Source: Sporodiniella umbellata
Taxonomy: Eukaryota > Mucoromycota > Mucoromycetes > Mucorales > Rhizopodaceae
Assembly: GCA_025677835.1 (NCBI GenBank)
Contig: JAIXMR010000009.1
Location: 186,001 to 250,000, forward strand
DNA: 64,000 bases
Direction of reading: 5' to 3'
In this document: positions 38,015 to 49,889 of the stretch, in pieces
Layout: each line of letters opens with the position of its first letter
Position numbering within the stretch: the first letter of the stretch is position 1
Notes under the pieces: generated by a model
What the model was told of the DNA's origin: nothing
Databases searched by the model: none
What the model saw: the letters and a program-made list of their open reading frames with translations, nothing else
Program-made: the position numbers and the translations under genes

Positions 38015-38569
38015 CCTTCATTTCAGGAAATTTGTCCATCTCAGCAAGAACGTCTTTAATAAAATTGACATAGTGATTGGTTACCGTGCCCTTTATTTGC
38101 TGCTTTCTACCACCGGCTAGCTTTCTTTCCTTTGAAGGTGGCATGGGCTTTCTCAAGCTGATTTTAATCAAGCCTTTAGCAGATAAATGGCACCCAAGAT
38201 GGAAATTGAATTGGCTCTAGCCATAAGTACTTTGACTTTGGTGGCCTCCCCTTTCGGTGCTCAGCCTTGAGTTCTTCTCAGGCTTGCATTAAACCCTTAC
38301 TCATCGATAAAAAAACACTGTTACCCATATAGCCAAAGCCCATCTCTTTCACCATTTTCACCCATTGCTTTCTCGCTTGGATTCTTGGGCGGCCTATAGT
38401 CTTGAACGGTGAGTCTGGGTCCTCTTTTCAAGCCTTGTACCATCTCTGTACAGTTCTAGGCTGCAAGTTGAGCTCTAAGGCTACAGCTCTCGCACTGTTC
38501 CTAGGATGAACATCGACTAAATGAACAGCATGAGCTTTAATCTCCTCACTGATGCCATTGCCTTCTAAC

Positions 38570-38601
<32 letters not shown>

Positions 38602-38827
38602 GGTTTTGAGCTAGATAGCTTTTCATCATCGCTTGTCGGATCTCCTCTTGACATTCTTGTATCACCTCAACATCTACTAATTTAGTTCTTACAGCACTTA
38701 TGTTGCTCTAAGAACTTAATTCTTTTAGTTTGAAAGGGTATTCATTCTCAGTAATTTCGATTGGGTCATTCTCATGTTCATCAACAACGTTTCCTAAGCC
38801 ATCCTCAATATAGAACGAAAAACTCAT
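37650..38827 (-). pseudogene. Broken DDE transposase (Tc1/mariner, IS630-like)
   Basis: Reading from 38827 toward 37650 gives, in shifting frames, an acidic N-terminus (MSFSFYIEDGLG), a long A-run insertion at about 38574-38601 (T-run on plus), a helix-turn-helix region (RNSARAVALELNL), a GRP-type linker (IGRPRI), and a DDE_3-like catalytic domain. Several in-frame stops and frameshifts break it. The last third is one open frame (37650-38171). At the second catalytic position the usual Asp of DNAPIH is Asn (MNNAPIHTGK), and the last acidic position is Lys (ELNPIKQLW rather than NPIE). It cannot make an active enzyme as it stands. Confidence 0.88.
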
Positions 38828-39603
38828 TGTGGTAGTAACTATTAGCTATTGAAGAAGAAAAAAGCTCATAACTCAGATCATCCGATATCTTTATACATGA
38901 GATAGGACATGAACCCGACTAAAGATAATGGCGTAGGAACCAGCATACCTTCGAAATAGTGAACTTTATCGAATGCATCTCTAGGTTGAAGTGCGACTGT
39001 GGCGTTGAACCTTGGAAGACGGACAAGTTGGATCGATAATGTCAAATATTTAATCAACATAAATGATTTATCAAAATTATTTAAAGAGACCTTTCAAAAA
39101 ATGAAACGAAATTCAAAATTCCTGTTTTATTTCGAAAATAGTAATGAACGCATTTACACAAATTGACAGTATCATGTGACAAGGGTTTTGTTCCTAAAAT
39201 GGACGAAACATGCTAACTACATGGTTCGTGGCCTACACATATATCCTTCATGTAATTCAGATAGTATGTCCAGAATGGTATTATAATATGTAAACATACG
39301 AATTCTAATTGATTCTATTCAATTAGCCATATAAGTATGTCTGATTGATCATATTCTATATGGGTTGATTCATGGTATTTATATGGTACATATGTTTTTT
39401 TTTGGTCTTGCACCAGCAACGTTAGCTTATGCAAGTAAAAACAAAATGAAGGCTTCCTTTTGATTTTGTAGTAAGTTTTTGGCTGAATGAAGGAGATGCT
39501 ATAGACTCGACTCTAACTGTGAGTTCTTGTGTTGTATTCTAGTTGTTGTTGCTCGCTGCATTGTTGTTTCAAGCCGTCTGCTAATTCAGGTAATAGTTGA
39601 ACG

Positions 39604-39948
39604 ATGGGATATTATCTGATCATGAATAATGCGCCTATACATACAGGTAAAATAATTGGCGAGATAATCAAAGAGCGTGGTTACAAGTGCATTTATTTGC
39701 CGCCTTACTCTCCAGAACTCAACCCAATAAAACAACTTTGGTCTGTTGTTAAGAGTAGTGTAAAAAGAGAGTTTATACTCAAAAAAGATACTATTCCTCA
39801 AATAATTGCAGACGCTAGCAACCAAGTTGCCCAGTCATCTTTTGAAAGGTTTGCGCGCTATTTCGCTAGACGTTTTGATGACTGCCTTGCAGACCATCCT
39901 ATCCTATTTAATAAACAATTATATATACGGCATCTTTTTTTTTTTTAG
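39604..39948 (+). pseudogene. Partial transposase copy in the right arm
   Basis: This is the C-terminal half of the same transposase on the opposite strand. Its 100 or so residues match the left copy almost exactly. They carry the same two replacements (NNAPIHTGK and NPIKQLW). There is no N-terminal half next to it, and the similarity begins abruptly at about 39606. Confidence 0.85.
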
Positions 39949-40069
39949 AAGCACGACACTGTTTACTTTAATTATGCGATACCATTTTTTTAAAAAGTGC
40001 GACACCATTTAAATTAAAAGCGCAGTACTTTAACTTTTTTTTTTTGCGACATCATTTTGGTAAAAGGTG
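39606..40069. repeat. Right arm of the 464-base inverted repeat
   Basis: Reverse complement of the left arm, including the terminal repeat and the subterminal boxes, apart from homopolymer-length changes and a few substitutions. Confidence 0.88.
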
Positions 40070-40071
40070 TA

Positions 40072-43000
40072 TTTTCGCGTTGACTGAAATCTCTTGTTGT
40101 TCAAATTGTACACACATATAAAGGGAGCTAATCTATTGAGCCGTTTGTTTGTTCTCAAAATAGTATTGGCCTACAACAAGACTTCTCATTACTTTGACCC
40201 AAGCGAATGTAACAGCGATGTTTTAATTAACCACGTTGCAATATAAAATAAAAAGGTGCTTAGAGAGCAAAGAAAATGAGTTGTAGTGGAAAGACTTGTT
40301 TAAACCGCACACTTCTTTTTTATTTTACTTTCTTTTCTACTGTTGTTCTTTTAGACTGTACTTTTGTATTATCACTCAAGGCAGGCATGGGACAGCAATT
40401 CATCAGCGCTTAAATAGGCCTAGAACACAATTTGTCATCAGTCCTATAATAAGAAAAAAAAAATCTATCTGCTGTGGCAGATTTTATAGTTTATCCTGGA
40501 GGCCATAGTTGAGATTGAAAGATGCCTCCAAGCAAGATATGATTTCATTTCAAGTAGCCTAAAAGAAGGGATCAACATGTAACAAAGTATTGAGTTTTGA
40601 CACTGCCAAAAGAAAAGCCCCAAAACACAAACTGTCACTCTTTAAATCAACAAGCATTTCCTCGAAAAAAAAGGCCTTTTTATACGCTGCGCCTTCAGAA
40701 GGAGACAAAAAGTTTATTATTGAATATCAGTGACTGTTGATTGTTGTACAAAGAAGTGCTAAAGAAAGATGAACGTAAGTCTACAGTCATACTTTCTCAA
40801 GAAACATTTTCAAGTTGACTTATCTTTTGCTGTTTTTTTTTTAAAAAAACAGCAAAAGAGAGTCAATAGCATCATTTTAATTCAAATCGAGACTCTGTTG
40901 CTCTTTTTCATCATTCATTCATTTCATTTCGGGCTTGATCGGTTACGAATCCTCTTTTAGAAAACCTTTCGATCCAGTATTCCAGAAAAAAAAGTTGTAT
41001 TTGATCCTCACTTAGCTTACTGTTCCTGTTTGCTGGATTTCATCGAGGGTCCTCCCGTCTTTTTTTTTTCTCAATTTCTTTAATGGGGAGGCCCTATTCT
41101 AGTAGTTAAGACGAACGATCTACTGTTTGTGTGCCCAAAGTCAAGACTGATAGTGTTGATCAACCTGGGTCGCTTGTACTGTCGTTCTTATAATTCAAGA
41201 AAAAAGGTCTTCTTTAATTTCCTTGATTTCTTTTGCAGGGATAAAAATAAAAATCTTTTTATAGGACATACAAGAAAGCATGGATTAAACCAAAGGAAAC
41301 AACGTGGCTCGTTCTTAGCGCTTATCGTTTTTTTGATTCACAAACCCTGAGAAAAAGAATAGTGTTGTACTTCCGAAAAATAGCCAAGCATTTTGTTACA
41401 GAGAATAGGAGTTTTTTTGCTCTCTTTTTTTTTTTGCTCATTTTTGTTTTTTTTTTTGGGGAAAAGCGGATCAATCGAAATCAAAGGGTGAGTTAAATAA
41501 AGTGGGACTCTATTAACAAAAGAGAAAACAAGCTGAAAGGCAATGAGGAGTAAGCGGGAAAAAGAAAAGCTTGGCGGGAGAGAATCCATTGAAAGAGCGC
41601 GATCTGATTGCGGTCTAGACAGCCACTCCGTTGACGAATGGTTCATCCGGATGGTTGATATTTGTACATGCAATACCCAGCGATACGGTTATTTCATGAG
41701 TAAGGTCTACTATATTTACAGTCAAAAAAAAAAAAAAAAAACATGTCGCTGACCCTAAGAACATGTAAACGGCCACTCTCACAATAAAGCTGTCCCCCAC
41801 CCCTATACCCGGGCCTACTCGTTTGCGAAACTGAAAGAATAGCCGAATAGAATAAATGGCTGAGAGAGATGAGCAAGTTTTTTTCATATTGCGTCAGTTG
41901 ATTGATATATCTTTTTTTTTTTTTTTTGCGGAGACAGGCAAATCTTTTTCTGGTCTTTGAACTTTATATTGCCTTCCTTACATAATTATACCCCAAGCTC
42001 GTTCTCTAAGAGCGCACATGTCTATATAGCTTGTGCCTCGGATCTTTACAGCGCTTTTACTTTCAGTTGGCCTCACCCTGCTCTTCTTTCAGAACATATA
42101 TAGCCATCGTTTGACTAATGATAAAAACCCTGGTAAGCCTTACTTTTTTTTTTATTTGCATCGCTTTTGCTATCAAAGCTACGCTGAGTTGGAATGCAAC
42201 TGTCAAAAAAAGGATGCATTCTTCGATGCTCAACAACCGGCAGCAGCGGGACAATTATATAAAAATATATGAAACAAATAAATAAAGACGCAGTAGAGAA
42301 TTGAAAGTTACCCTAAAAGCTAAGTTTGAGGCACTAGAGAGAATAAAGAATTAACAAAAAAGGCAACCTGCATTTTCGTAGGTTTGAGCTTTGAATAACA
42401 TAAAGGCTTTGTATGCTCTTTTTTTTTTTTTTTGGTTCTGTCTGGCCCTTGCCTATATCAATGTAAAGCAATCCTTGGTGTTGCAAACCAAGAACAGGGC
42501 TTTGTTCAAAGAATACGAAAATAGCCTTTTAAGCTTCATGTGATGCAAATCCGAAAAACAACAACGGCAACAATAAGGAGCTCATCAGGGTTTACTTCTC
42601 CATGCTATACCAAGCCTTACTCGCAAAAAAAAAGTAAAAATAAAATAAAATAAAAAATAAAAAAAAAAAAAACAAGTGAGAGAAATAACGCCCAGATTTG
42701 TCAAAATACAAATGTTTTAGTGTTCGAAAGTCGTAAAAGTTAAAATAGTCAATAAAAAAAATACCCAAATTCGGAACTTCAAATACAGGTACCAGAGTCA
42801 GGAAACGAGTACATTTCGTTTTTGTAACAAAGGGCTAAAACAAATGTGTCAGAAACGTTTTAAAGGAAACTTCAAATTGAACAAGACGTGCAATCGCTGT
42901 TTTGATTTTCTGATAGTCTTGCTTAAGAAAACCAAATGGGGTTGTTGCGCTGGTATGAACACTAAAGTTTCTATTGAAGATCGCGTTGGATGCTAGATAC

Positions 43001-43626
43001 TGCTATTTTTGTTGTTGAGCTTTTTCTAGAGTGAGCACAAGTATTTCTTTTCTGGATAGAATGACTCAACTTTTATAGCGCTCTGATTTGATTCAAATCG
43101 TACTAGATAACAAGGTTTGTGGCCAGAAAAAAGGAAAGTAAAGAATAAGGAGATCAAGTTTTATAGTTTTATTATTATTGTTGTTATTATTGCTCTGGGT
43201 TTGTCTTGTTTTATAGGCTTTTGCTTGTTGGTGCGGTACTTACTGAAGCATGCAGAGTTTACTTTGATTCTGAGTAATCTAGGGATTTTAATAGCAGCCT
43301 TGCATAATCATGTCACAAACGCAATAGGAGTCTAAACAACTTACCTAAAAGGAAAAAAAAAGAACATTGAAAAGAGGCACGAGTTGAAAGATAGCGATCC
43401 CAGCCTAGGCTGCCATCAAAAGGTATAATTATAGACGGGGAGAAAAATTGTAAAACGAGATCAGAAAATGAACAAGTGCAACATTTAAGAACAAGCTAAA
43501 CAAGACGTGGATGGAATGTTCGAAAACCTCAAGGAATAAAACACAAACACAAGCTGATACACGTCGCCCAATAACATGCTACTCACAGTAGAAAGAACGC
43601 CGGTGGGACAATGACGGGTCTTTGTT
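40072..43626. other. Gene-poor accessory region, 3.6 kb
   Basis: It has AT-rich DNA with many homopolymers and a 17-bp near-perfect inverted repeat at 40823-40859. A basic 60-codon plus-strand frame at 41543-41752 and overlapping minus-strand frames at 41338-41887 carry no motif. I call no gene here. Confidence 0.5.
40823..40859. repeat. 17-bp inverted repeat with 3-base loop
   Basis: TCTTTTGCTGTTTTTTT, three T, then its exact reverse complement. It could form a hairpin or cruciform. Confidence 0.8.
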
Positions 43627-43945
43627 TTAATTGCGTTTCACGCGCACTAAAGATAGAATGGATCAAAAGAGAAAAAAGCAAGAGAAGCCAAGCTTTTAAA
43701 AGATTTTTATCGACAAGAAAAAGAAAAAAGAAAAAGAGAGAGAAAGCGCATTTACCTTGATTATCAAGGGTATCCGCAAGACGATTTGCCAAGTTATGTC
43801 TGAGCTGATCCCAATCGAAGCTATTTTGATCAGGGTGTAGGCTGAACCGTGGTTGAAAAAAGAAGACAGCCTTAGTCTGTTTATGAACCCCCTCTAAGAT
43901 TAGCGTATCTTTTTCTGTAAAACACCTTTTGCTTAGCAAGTCCAT
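43627..43945 (-). CDS. Possible small gene, unknown (two exons)
   Basis: Exon 43945-43756 runs from an ATG (MDLLSKRCFTEKDTL) through 63 codons with a balanced amino-acid mix. A GT-AG intron then joins to 43646-43627, giving about 69 residues. It has no recognised family. Composition looks coding (SFDWDQLRHNLANRLADTL), but length is too short for certainty, and it may be part of a longer gene or a remnant. Confidence 0.25.
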
Positions 43946-44031
43946 AACCACTCACGTATAGCGAGTAGATGAGAAATGAGTCAAGCTATCTTTAAGCCAA
44001 GCCTATTCACTTTGATTTTATATTTTAAGCC

Positions 44032-44070
<39 letters not shown>

Positions 44071-44887
44071 ATTTTTCCAGACTTTGATCTCGGATTTTTT
44101 TTTAAGTTTGTGATCCAATGATTTCTGTAAATACAGTAACCCTCATTTTGAAGAAGGAATGATGCCATCTCAACGTCTTAAGATAAGCCACTCTATTTAT
44201 TTTTCTACTTGTTTTTTGAACGGTTTCAAGTGAATGGTAAAACAATCGGATAAAGCATTGTAACTGGACAAAGTTTTTAGGCGAGCGATTGAGCGAATGC
44301 GCAAGTGGGGAGAATAGGTATGGATAAGAAATCGAACACGAGAGAAATAGAGAGACTAGAAGAGATCAAAACGGGACCTGAAATTAAGTAAATGTGGGTA
44401 ATCAAAAGCCCTGAGAGGCTATAGCCCTTATCAATTGAGAGAATCAGCGTAGTTCCCCACCCCCTCTTTGGTTTCCTTGGTTTATTTTGCTATAGAATCC
44501 CCACCCCGGAGACGGTTTTTAATGGGCAAGAACCAGAGCGCAAAGAGTGATAAATTAAGGCATCGTATAGGCTGTTAATCCATAGAGGCTAAAGCTTTGT
44601 CCGGAATGGGGCGCCGGGAGACCGGAAATTATATTCAGCTTTTAGCCAGAGGAATACCCAATCAAAGACCTGTTTACAAAGGAGAGAAACATTTTAATAG
44701 CAATTAGAATTTATCCGCTGTAGTATAAGTACCGGGTAAGTATTTTTAATTTTGATCCGAATAAAAAACCAAACTAAATACAAGAAAAAACACGCTTTCT
44801 CTATTTCCCTCTTTCTTTCTTTCTTTTTTATTTATTGTCCTATTCTCTTCCCCCTTTCCCCCCTTTCGTCTTAAATAAATAACAACC
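43946..44887. other. Promoter-side spacer of the GATA-like gene
   Basis: A T-run of about 29 bases at 44035-44063, then a GC-richer stretch at 44450-44620 and a CT-rich stretch just before the start codon at 44888. Nothing coding seen. Confidence 0.5.
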
Positions 44888-45826
44888 ATGAATAGACCAG
44901 CGACACCGCCTTATGAAAGTAAACGATTTGATTTATCGTTTCAGAAAGAAGCGTTATGTGGCCTGTCTATGCCTTCGCCTCCTGATTTATTTACTGATCA
45001 CAATTGCTTACTAAGAAAAAGAAAGTCACTCGCTCCATATCGATCTCCCTCCCCAGATCAGATCAATGACAAGAGTATTATCTTCCAATTGGATTCCCTG
45101 AGCCGTTTGCCCAAGATCTTGTCTGGTCCCTCCTTACTATGGCCTGTCCGTCAGCGAGTGCTCAAAGCCAGATCTCACCCGGTTCAGCGCGTCAAGCCTA
45201 TCAAAATCCAGATCGTCAAAGCCCCACCGATGTTGCCCTCGCCCCCTAACACTGCCACCACACCGCCCTCCCCTCCCCTTCGATTGGCCAATCCCCAAAC
45301 AATGGCTGTAGCCGCCCCTCGTAAATATCCCCAATCCGGTCGCCCTTCCCGAATCAAAGGCCCATGCCAAGCTTGCCACGAAAAGTCAGACGGCTGCATG
45401 CGAAAAGCCTTCAATTGGCCTTTCCCTACAGATACCGAATTCAATGACAAAGGAAAGCCGTTTGTCTATCTCTGTAACAAGTGCGGTCTTCGGTAAGAGA
45501 GTAAACAAATAAACAAACAAATAAGCAACAGTCACTCATACAACATCTTTTCTCCTTTCTTTAGGTACAACAAAAGCGGTGGTTGTGTTTGCCGTCACTG
45601 TCGATGGGTCCTTTGCAAAGAGGAAAAACGTAAGGCGATGCAGTTGATTGACTCAATGCGTCTCTTCCGTCCTGATGGCAAAGTCGGACTTGATGATGAT
45701 ATCGAAAATTTTGTATGTAATCCCAAATACTGGCCTTGCGGGCATACTTGGAAAGTAGGCTGGGTGCTGCAAACACAGCATGATGATGGTGATGACTGCT
45801 CTACTTCCGGTGACGATACACTATAG
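44888..45826 (+). CDS. Cys-rich, GATA-like zinc-finger protein
   Basis: 288 residues from exons 44888-45492 and 45565-45826. The N-terminal 155 residues are Pro/Ser-rich with basic patches, possibly disordered. From about residue 160 a Cys-rich module follows: CQACHEKSDGC, then 30 residues to CNKCGLRYNKSGGCVCRHC. The CNKCGLRY part resembles the end of a GATA finger, but the spacing to the first CxxC is longer than the usual 17-18 and extra Cys pairs follow. The C-terminal end is acidic. A transcription-factor role is likely but not proven. Local GC content is higher than in neighbours. Confidence 0.85.
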
Positions 45827-45827
45827 C

Positions 45828-45888
45828 CTTTCTTTCTCTCTCTTTCTCTCTCTCTTTCTCTTTCTCTCTCTCTTTCTCTCTCTCTTTC
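45828..45888. repeat. (CTTT/CT)n low-complexity tract
   Basis: A pyrimidine-only stretch starting right after the stop codon of the Cys-rich gene, probably within its 3' UTR. Confidence 0.85.
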
Positions 45889-46188
45889 CACTTTTATCTT
45901 TCTTCTGTATATATTGTTTATAAAAGACAAAAAAAAAAAAAAAAAAGACTCAATAAATGTGTATATGACCCGATATTTGTATAGCTTTGTATTTGTACAT
46001 TGTACGCATGCTTGTTTTACAGTGGCCTTTTTTTATGTAGATACATCCTTTGTGTATATTTATTCAAACACTTAATTACACAACATGTTTATATTTATGT
46101 TTATTTTTATACAGATTTTGAGCCAGTTTAGAACGTGGAGATTCAAGCGATGACGTACGTAGAATGTAATGGTACTGATTGGCTATTT

Positions 46189-47189
46189 TTATTTGGCTTT
46201 AACAATTGTCACCTCAACACGACCTGTGATACCCTTCACGGTTACTTCTTGTCCGTTAACCTCAGCCGAGACATCCTTTGAGGAGATCTCTACAGCAAAG
46301 CCCTTGGGAAACATCTTTTCGAGTACCACCCACTTGGCCTCTCCTTCACCATCAAGAATAGCAGTGAATCGGCGCTTGTCGTGCTCAAATGTCTCTCGGA
46401 CAATGGTGGCTGTACCGCCCACAAAGAGAGGAGGGGAGGAGTATTGTTGAACGTATTCGCCTACTTTGCCGGCGCACAGGGGGAAATATTGCATAGCGTT
46501 TTTCAAGAAATAGCCAGGGATAGATCCTCCTAATTCAACGTGTGTAATGTAGTTGACCAGCACGCCGTTATCAACCTTGGTCACCTTCCAGCCTGAAAGA
46601 TTCAGGTTGGCTCTCACGTTGCCTGAGATTTCAGGAATACGAGAGTCGATGACCGAGGTCAGGGCAATATAGCTTTCGTTGTCAGAAAACTCAGCAAGAG
46701 AGGTAACGGCAGCATCACGTGGGCTGGTAGTAACGTATTTAGTCTCTGACCACTTTTCTGTCTATAACTCTCTCTGTACCTGATGGGCCATGGCGCCTTC
46801 ATCTTTGTCCAGAACAATGCTTGGTATCGACCGTAGAAGTCTTTGACATCTGAGTCGTCCAATTTATCATCCCCTAAAATAGGTGCTTTAGCTCAACTGA
46901 CCTTGCCGTACTCGGATTTCTTTTTTCACTTACATATCTTTCTACATCCAGAAAGAAAGCAGACAGACAAAACTTCAGGTACGCTGTGGTCGCCTTCAAT
47001 CAAATAGTCGCCTCGAACAACAGGAACATCGCTTCCTTCCCATTTCTGGTTGTAGAGCTTCACTTTGTCTTTTTCTTGAGTGAGGTTCCAGCCATCAAGA
47101 CTTGAGGAAAGTTGTTTTAGTTTCTTAAGGGCCTCTTGTGCCTTTTCAGCATGAGGGTTGGTATTTACAGCATTAGATTCAGTGGTCAT
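46189..47189 (-). CDS. START-like lipid-binding protein, copy 1
   Basis: 294 residues from exons 47189-46934, 46873-46780 and 46723-46189. The central part has the START signature order: LDGWNLTQEKDKVKLY, then PVVRGDYLIEGDHSVPEVL, WDDKLDDSDV (joined across intron 1), PRDAAVTSLAEFSD, and LNLSGWKVTKV. It ends with a divergent segment, KMFPKGFAVEISSKD. No signal peptide or membrane segment is seen, so it should be cytosolic. START domains bind lipids or sterols. The ligand cannot be read from sequence. The neighbour at 47805 is a paralogue with the same exon pattern. Confidence 0.85.
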
Positions 47190-47804
47190 ATTAAACAGAG
47201 AAAAGTATGAAAGAAAAAAGAAGATTCGAAATAGGCTTGTTTTTTTTTTTTTTTTTTTTTTTTTTGCATTTTATTCTATTTTTTTTTTTACGCTGTATAC
47301 CCATACCGCTTAGTTACCAGACAGCGGCTCTCTAAAAACCGTGCGTGATTCTTGAAGTGGGAGGCTGTTTTGAAGTGCTCGCTTGGTGAACAGGATTGAT
47401 TTTATTACTAAACATCATGCGCGATAATTTGAGGTGTGCACACCCACGGGCAGTGTAACTTTGACATAGTACAAACTATTAGATTCACATGATTTTATCA
47501 AGTCTATGGGTATACGCTAATGTTAGCTCTCAATATCAAGTGTACTTTACAGGATCTAAACAACAACAAACAGAGATCACATATCGCAAACGGTTTACAC
47601 GTAAGATTCCTCTGTTATCTCCTCTGATTGAATAGAGAGGACTATTCTAATCAAACTTGGATATTCGCAAACAAGACTTCCCTCCCCCTTTTTTGGTCAT
47701 TTACTCAAAAATTGTGCTTTTTTTTTTTTTTTTTTTTGGTAGATTCACATCAGGCCTATGACACGTATAGAAGTCAAGTTTGTATGAATTGAGTGGACGC
47801 TTTA
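47190..47804. other. Spacer between the two START-like genes
   Basis: About 600 bases with T-runs of about 24 and 23 bases. It should contain the promoter of copy 1 and the 3' end of copy 2. Confidence 0.6.
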
Positions 47805-48791
47805 TTAAACTTTAGCAATAGTAACCTGGGCACTACCCGCAACGTCTTTTACAATCACCTCTTGTCCATTGACTTCAAACAGAACGTTGTTGGGCGAGAC
47901 TTCTACTTTGAAGCCTCCAGGGTACATTTTTTTGGAAACAGACCATTTGGCGCTGCCGTTGCCTTCAAGCATAGCAGTGTACTTGCGTTTGTTGTGGTCG
48001 AACGTCTCTGTCTTTAGATCTGCAGTAACATCAAAAGAGCAAGGAGGGGAAGAGTATTTTTGAACGTAATCAGCCAGTTTACGCGAGCAGAGTCCCAGGG
48101 CTTGTAAAGCTGGCTTTAATATGTAGGTGGGAATATTACCTTTCAAATCAACAAGGGTGATGTAGGTGATCATAATACCCTTCTCAACCTTCTCAATCTT
48201 CCAACCTGAGAGACTCAGATCACCACGAGTGAAATCCTTCTTTTCAGGAATGCGAGGATCTTCTACAGAAGTCAAAACGCCATAGATCACTGTATCAGAA
48301 AATTCCACTACAGTTGAACTTGCAAAATCGCGGGGACTGATCACAAAGTGTAAAACAAATTATTATTATTTTTTTTAAACAAAAGGTTTGACAGGCTTTT
48401 CTTACGTGAGGGGCCATGGCACTTTAAGACTAAACCAGCTTATGGTGTCAAACTTGCCATAAAATTCGATGGTTTCTGAGTCACCAAACCTGTCGTCCCC
48501 TAAAAGTTTTTTTTATTAGTTTATTCAACGTTACTCTGAACTTCAAAAGCACTTACACATCTTTCTACTACCGGGGAAAAAAGCAGAAGTAATAACTTCA
48601 GATAAACTGTAGTCTCCTTCTAATAGATAGTCGCCGCGAATAGCGGGAATAGGTTTTCCCTCAAAACTTCTAGTATATATCTTTGTCTTTTCCTTTTCTT
48701 GAGAGAATTTCCAATTATCAAGACTGGAGGAAAACTCTTTCAACTGGTTAATAGCAGTGTGTCCTTTTTCGATACTAGGATTCGTTGACAT
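47805..48791 (-). CDS. START-like lipid-binding protein, copy 2
   Basis: 286 residues from exons 48791-48557, 48499-48406 and 48336-47805. The middle exon is 94 bases in both copies and the intron phases match, so this is a tandem duplicate. Key matches are LDNWKFSQEKEKTKIY, IRGDYLLEGDYSL, WDDRFGDSE, TPRDFASSTVVEFSD and LSLSGWKIEKVEKG. The N-terminus is shorter than in copy 1. Divergence is spread along the whole protein, so duplication is not recent. Confidence 0.85.
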
Positions 48792-49889
48792 CTTGGGTCT
48801 GTAAAAAGTAGCAAAAGCTGAGTAAAATAATAAAATATAAAAAACATACCCTCTAATAGCTTTTTTATTTATATACCTTTGTTTCGAATAGCCGGCTCTT
48901 AGATCTACTGAGGTACTTTCTAACAACTACAAGACACGCGTCATCTGAATCTACGCTTGATCCATGTAATGCAACATTGAATGAAAGAATTACAACAGGA
49001 TACTCTTTGTTTAAAACTTTATTAATTCTTTATAATTGCATATGTAAACGACTTTTGACATAATTTTCTTTGCTGTACAATACTATTGAATAAACAAATT
49101 GATAAAAACAGGTTTCTTCTCATCATTGACTCTTTTTTTTTTAAGAAAAAAAGACCAATGCAACACTAAAAACACTGTTTCTTTTTCTTTTTTCTTTCTT
49201 ATGACAAATCCAAGTAGTTTGCATTCTGACCAAGTACAAGTTGAAGATCGCTGTCATTAAGCTTTAGAGCGGTAATGAGCCGGTTCAAAGATAAAAGCGC
49301 ACTTTCTCTTTTCCGAAAGATGAGCAAAACACTAAACAAGAGAACTGAGACTTGAGTTTCGGTCAACTCCAGTACTTTTTTTGATACGCTTATACTGTAG
49401 CTAATTGTCTTGTTTTTTTTTTTTTTTTTTTAATATAAAAAAGTATGCCAAACACTTCTGAGGACTTTAAGGAGTATAAAACAAGTTTTAAATCATGTAT
49501 ATATATATAGATTGTTCTCTTTCAAAAAAAAAAAAAAAGATAATATATTGGCATTGACACGGTTTTAAATATTCGCAAAAAGAAATATAATGCTATGTGG
49601 GCAGTATGTATATACTCCATATATTGTCTCTCCCTTTTTGTCTTTTTATTAGCGTGTTTTTTTTTTTTTTTTAAAGTAAAACAATTGGATTTTTTTATCG
49701 GCAAAAGTGAGAAAAATAGAAGCGAAATTGCCCCTTTTATTTTTATTATATATATAAAAAAAGGCAAATAAAAGCATAAAAAAAAAAAAAGGAATATATA
49801 GTGCATGAACTTTACAATGTAATAAAAAGGAGTTTTGAAAGAAAGCTAATATAAAAAAATAAAACAAAATAGAATAAAGAATTTAGAGT
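48792..49889. other. Spacer with an unexplained open frame
   Basis: About 1.1 kb between START copy 2 and the velvet gene end. It is AT-rich with several homopolymers. A 69-codon minus-strand frame without an ATG at 49199-49405 looks protein-like (see findings). Confidence 0.4.

Larger units (their letters stand above)
37551..40069. mobile_element. Tc1/mariner-type element with 464-base inverted ends, decayed
   Basis: Both ends read CACCTTTTRCCAAAATGATG inward and are flanked by TA (37549-37550 and 40070-40071), the target duplication of Tc1/mariner transposons. The ends continue as near-identical inverted copies: 37551-38014 and 39606-40069. They include the 3' half of the transposase gene. 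The 1.6 kb centre holds the rest of a broken transposase and about 770 bases of unassigned sequence. The arms differ mainly in A-run length and a few substitutions, whereas the transposase N-terminal half is full of stops and shifts. So the far end looks like a fairly recent copy of the near end. Confidence 0.88.

Noticed and set aside
37650..38171. 173-codon frame as an intact gene
   Set aside because: It is only the C-terminal part of a transposase with dead catalytic positions inside a decayed element.
48543..48926. Longer N-terminus for START copy 2 (MLESTSVDLRAG)
   Set aside because: The added residues read through TATA-rich sequence. The ATG at 48791 matches the paralogue.
49522..49867. 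Two overlapping minus-strand frames rich in Phe and Lys
   Set aside because: Their composition is that of A/T homopolymers, with no domain.
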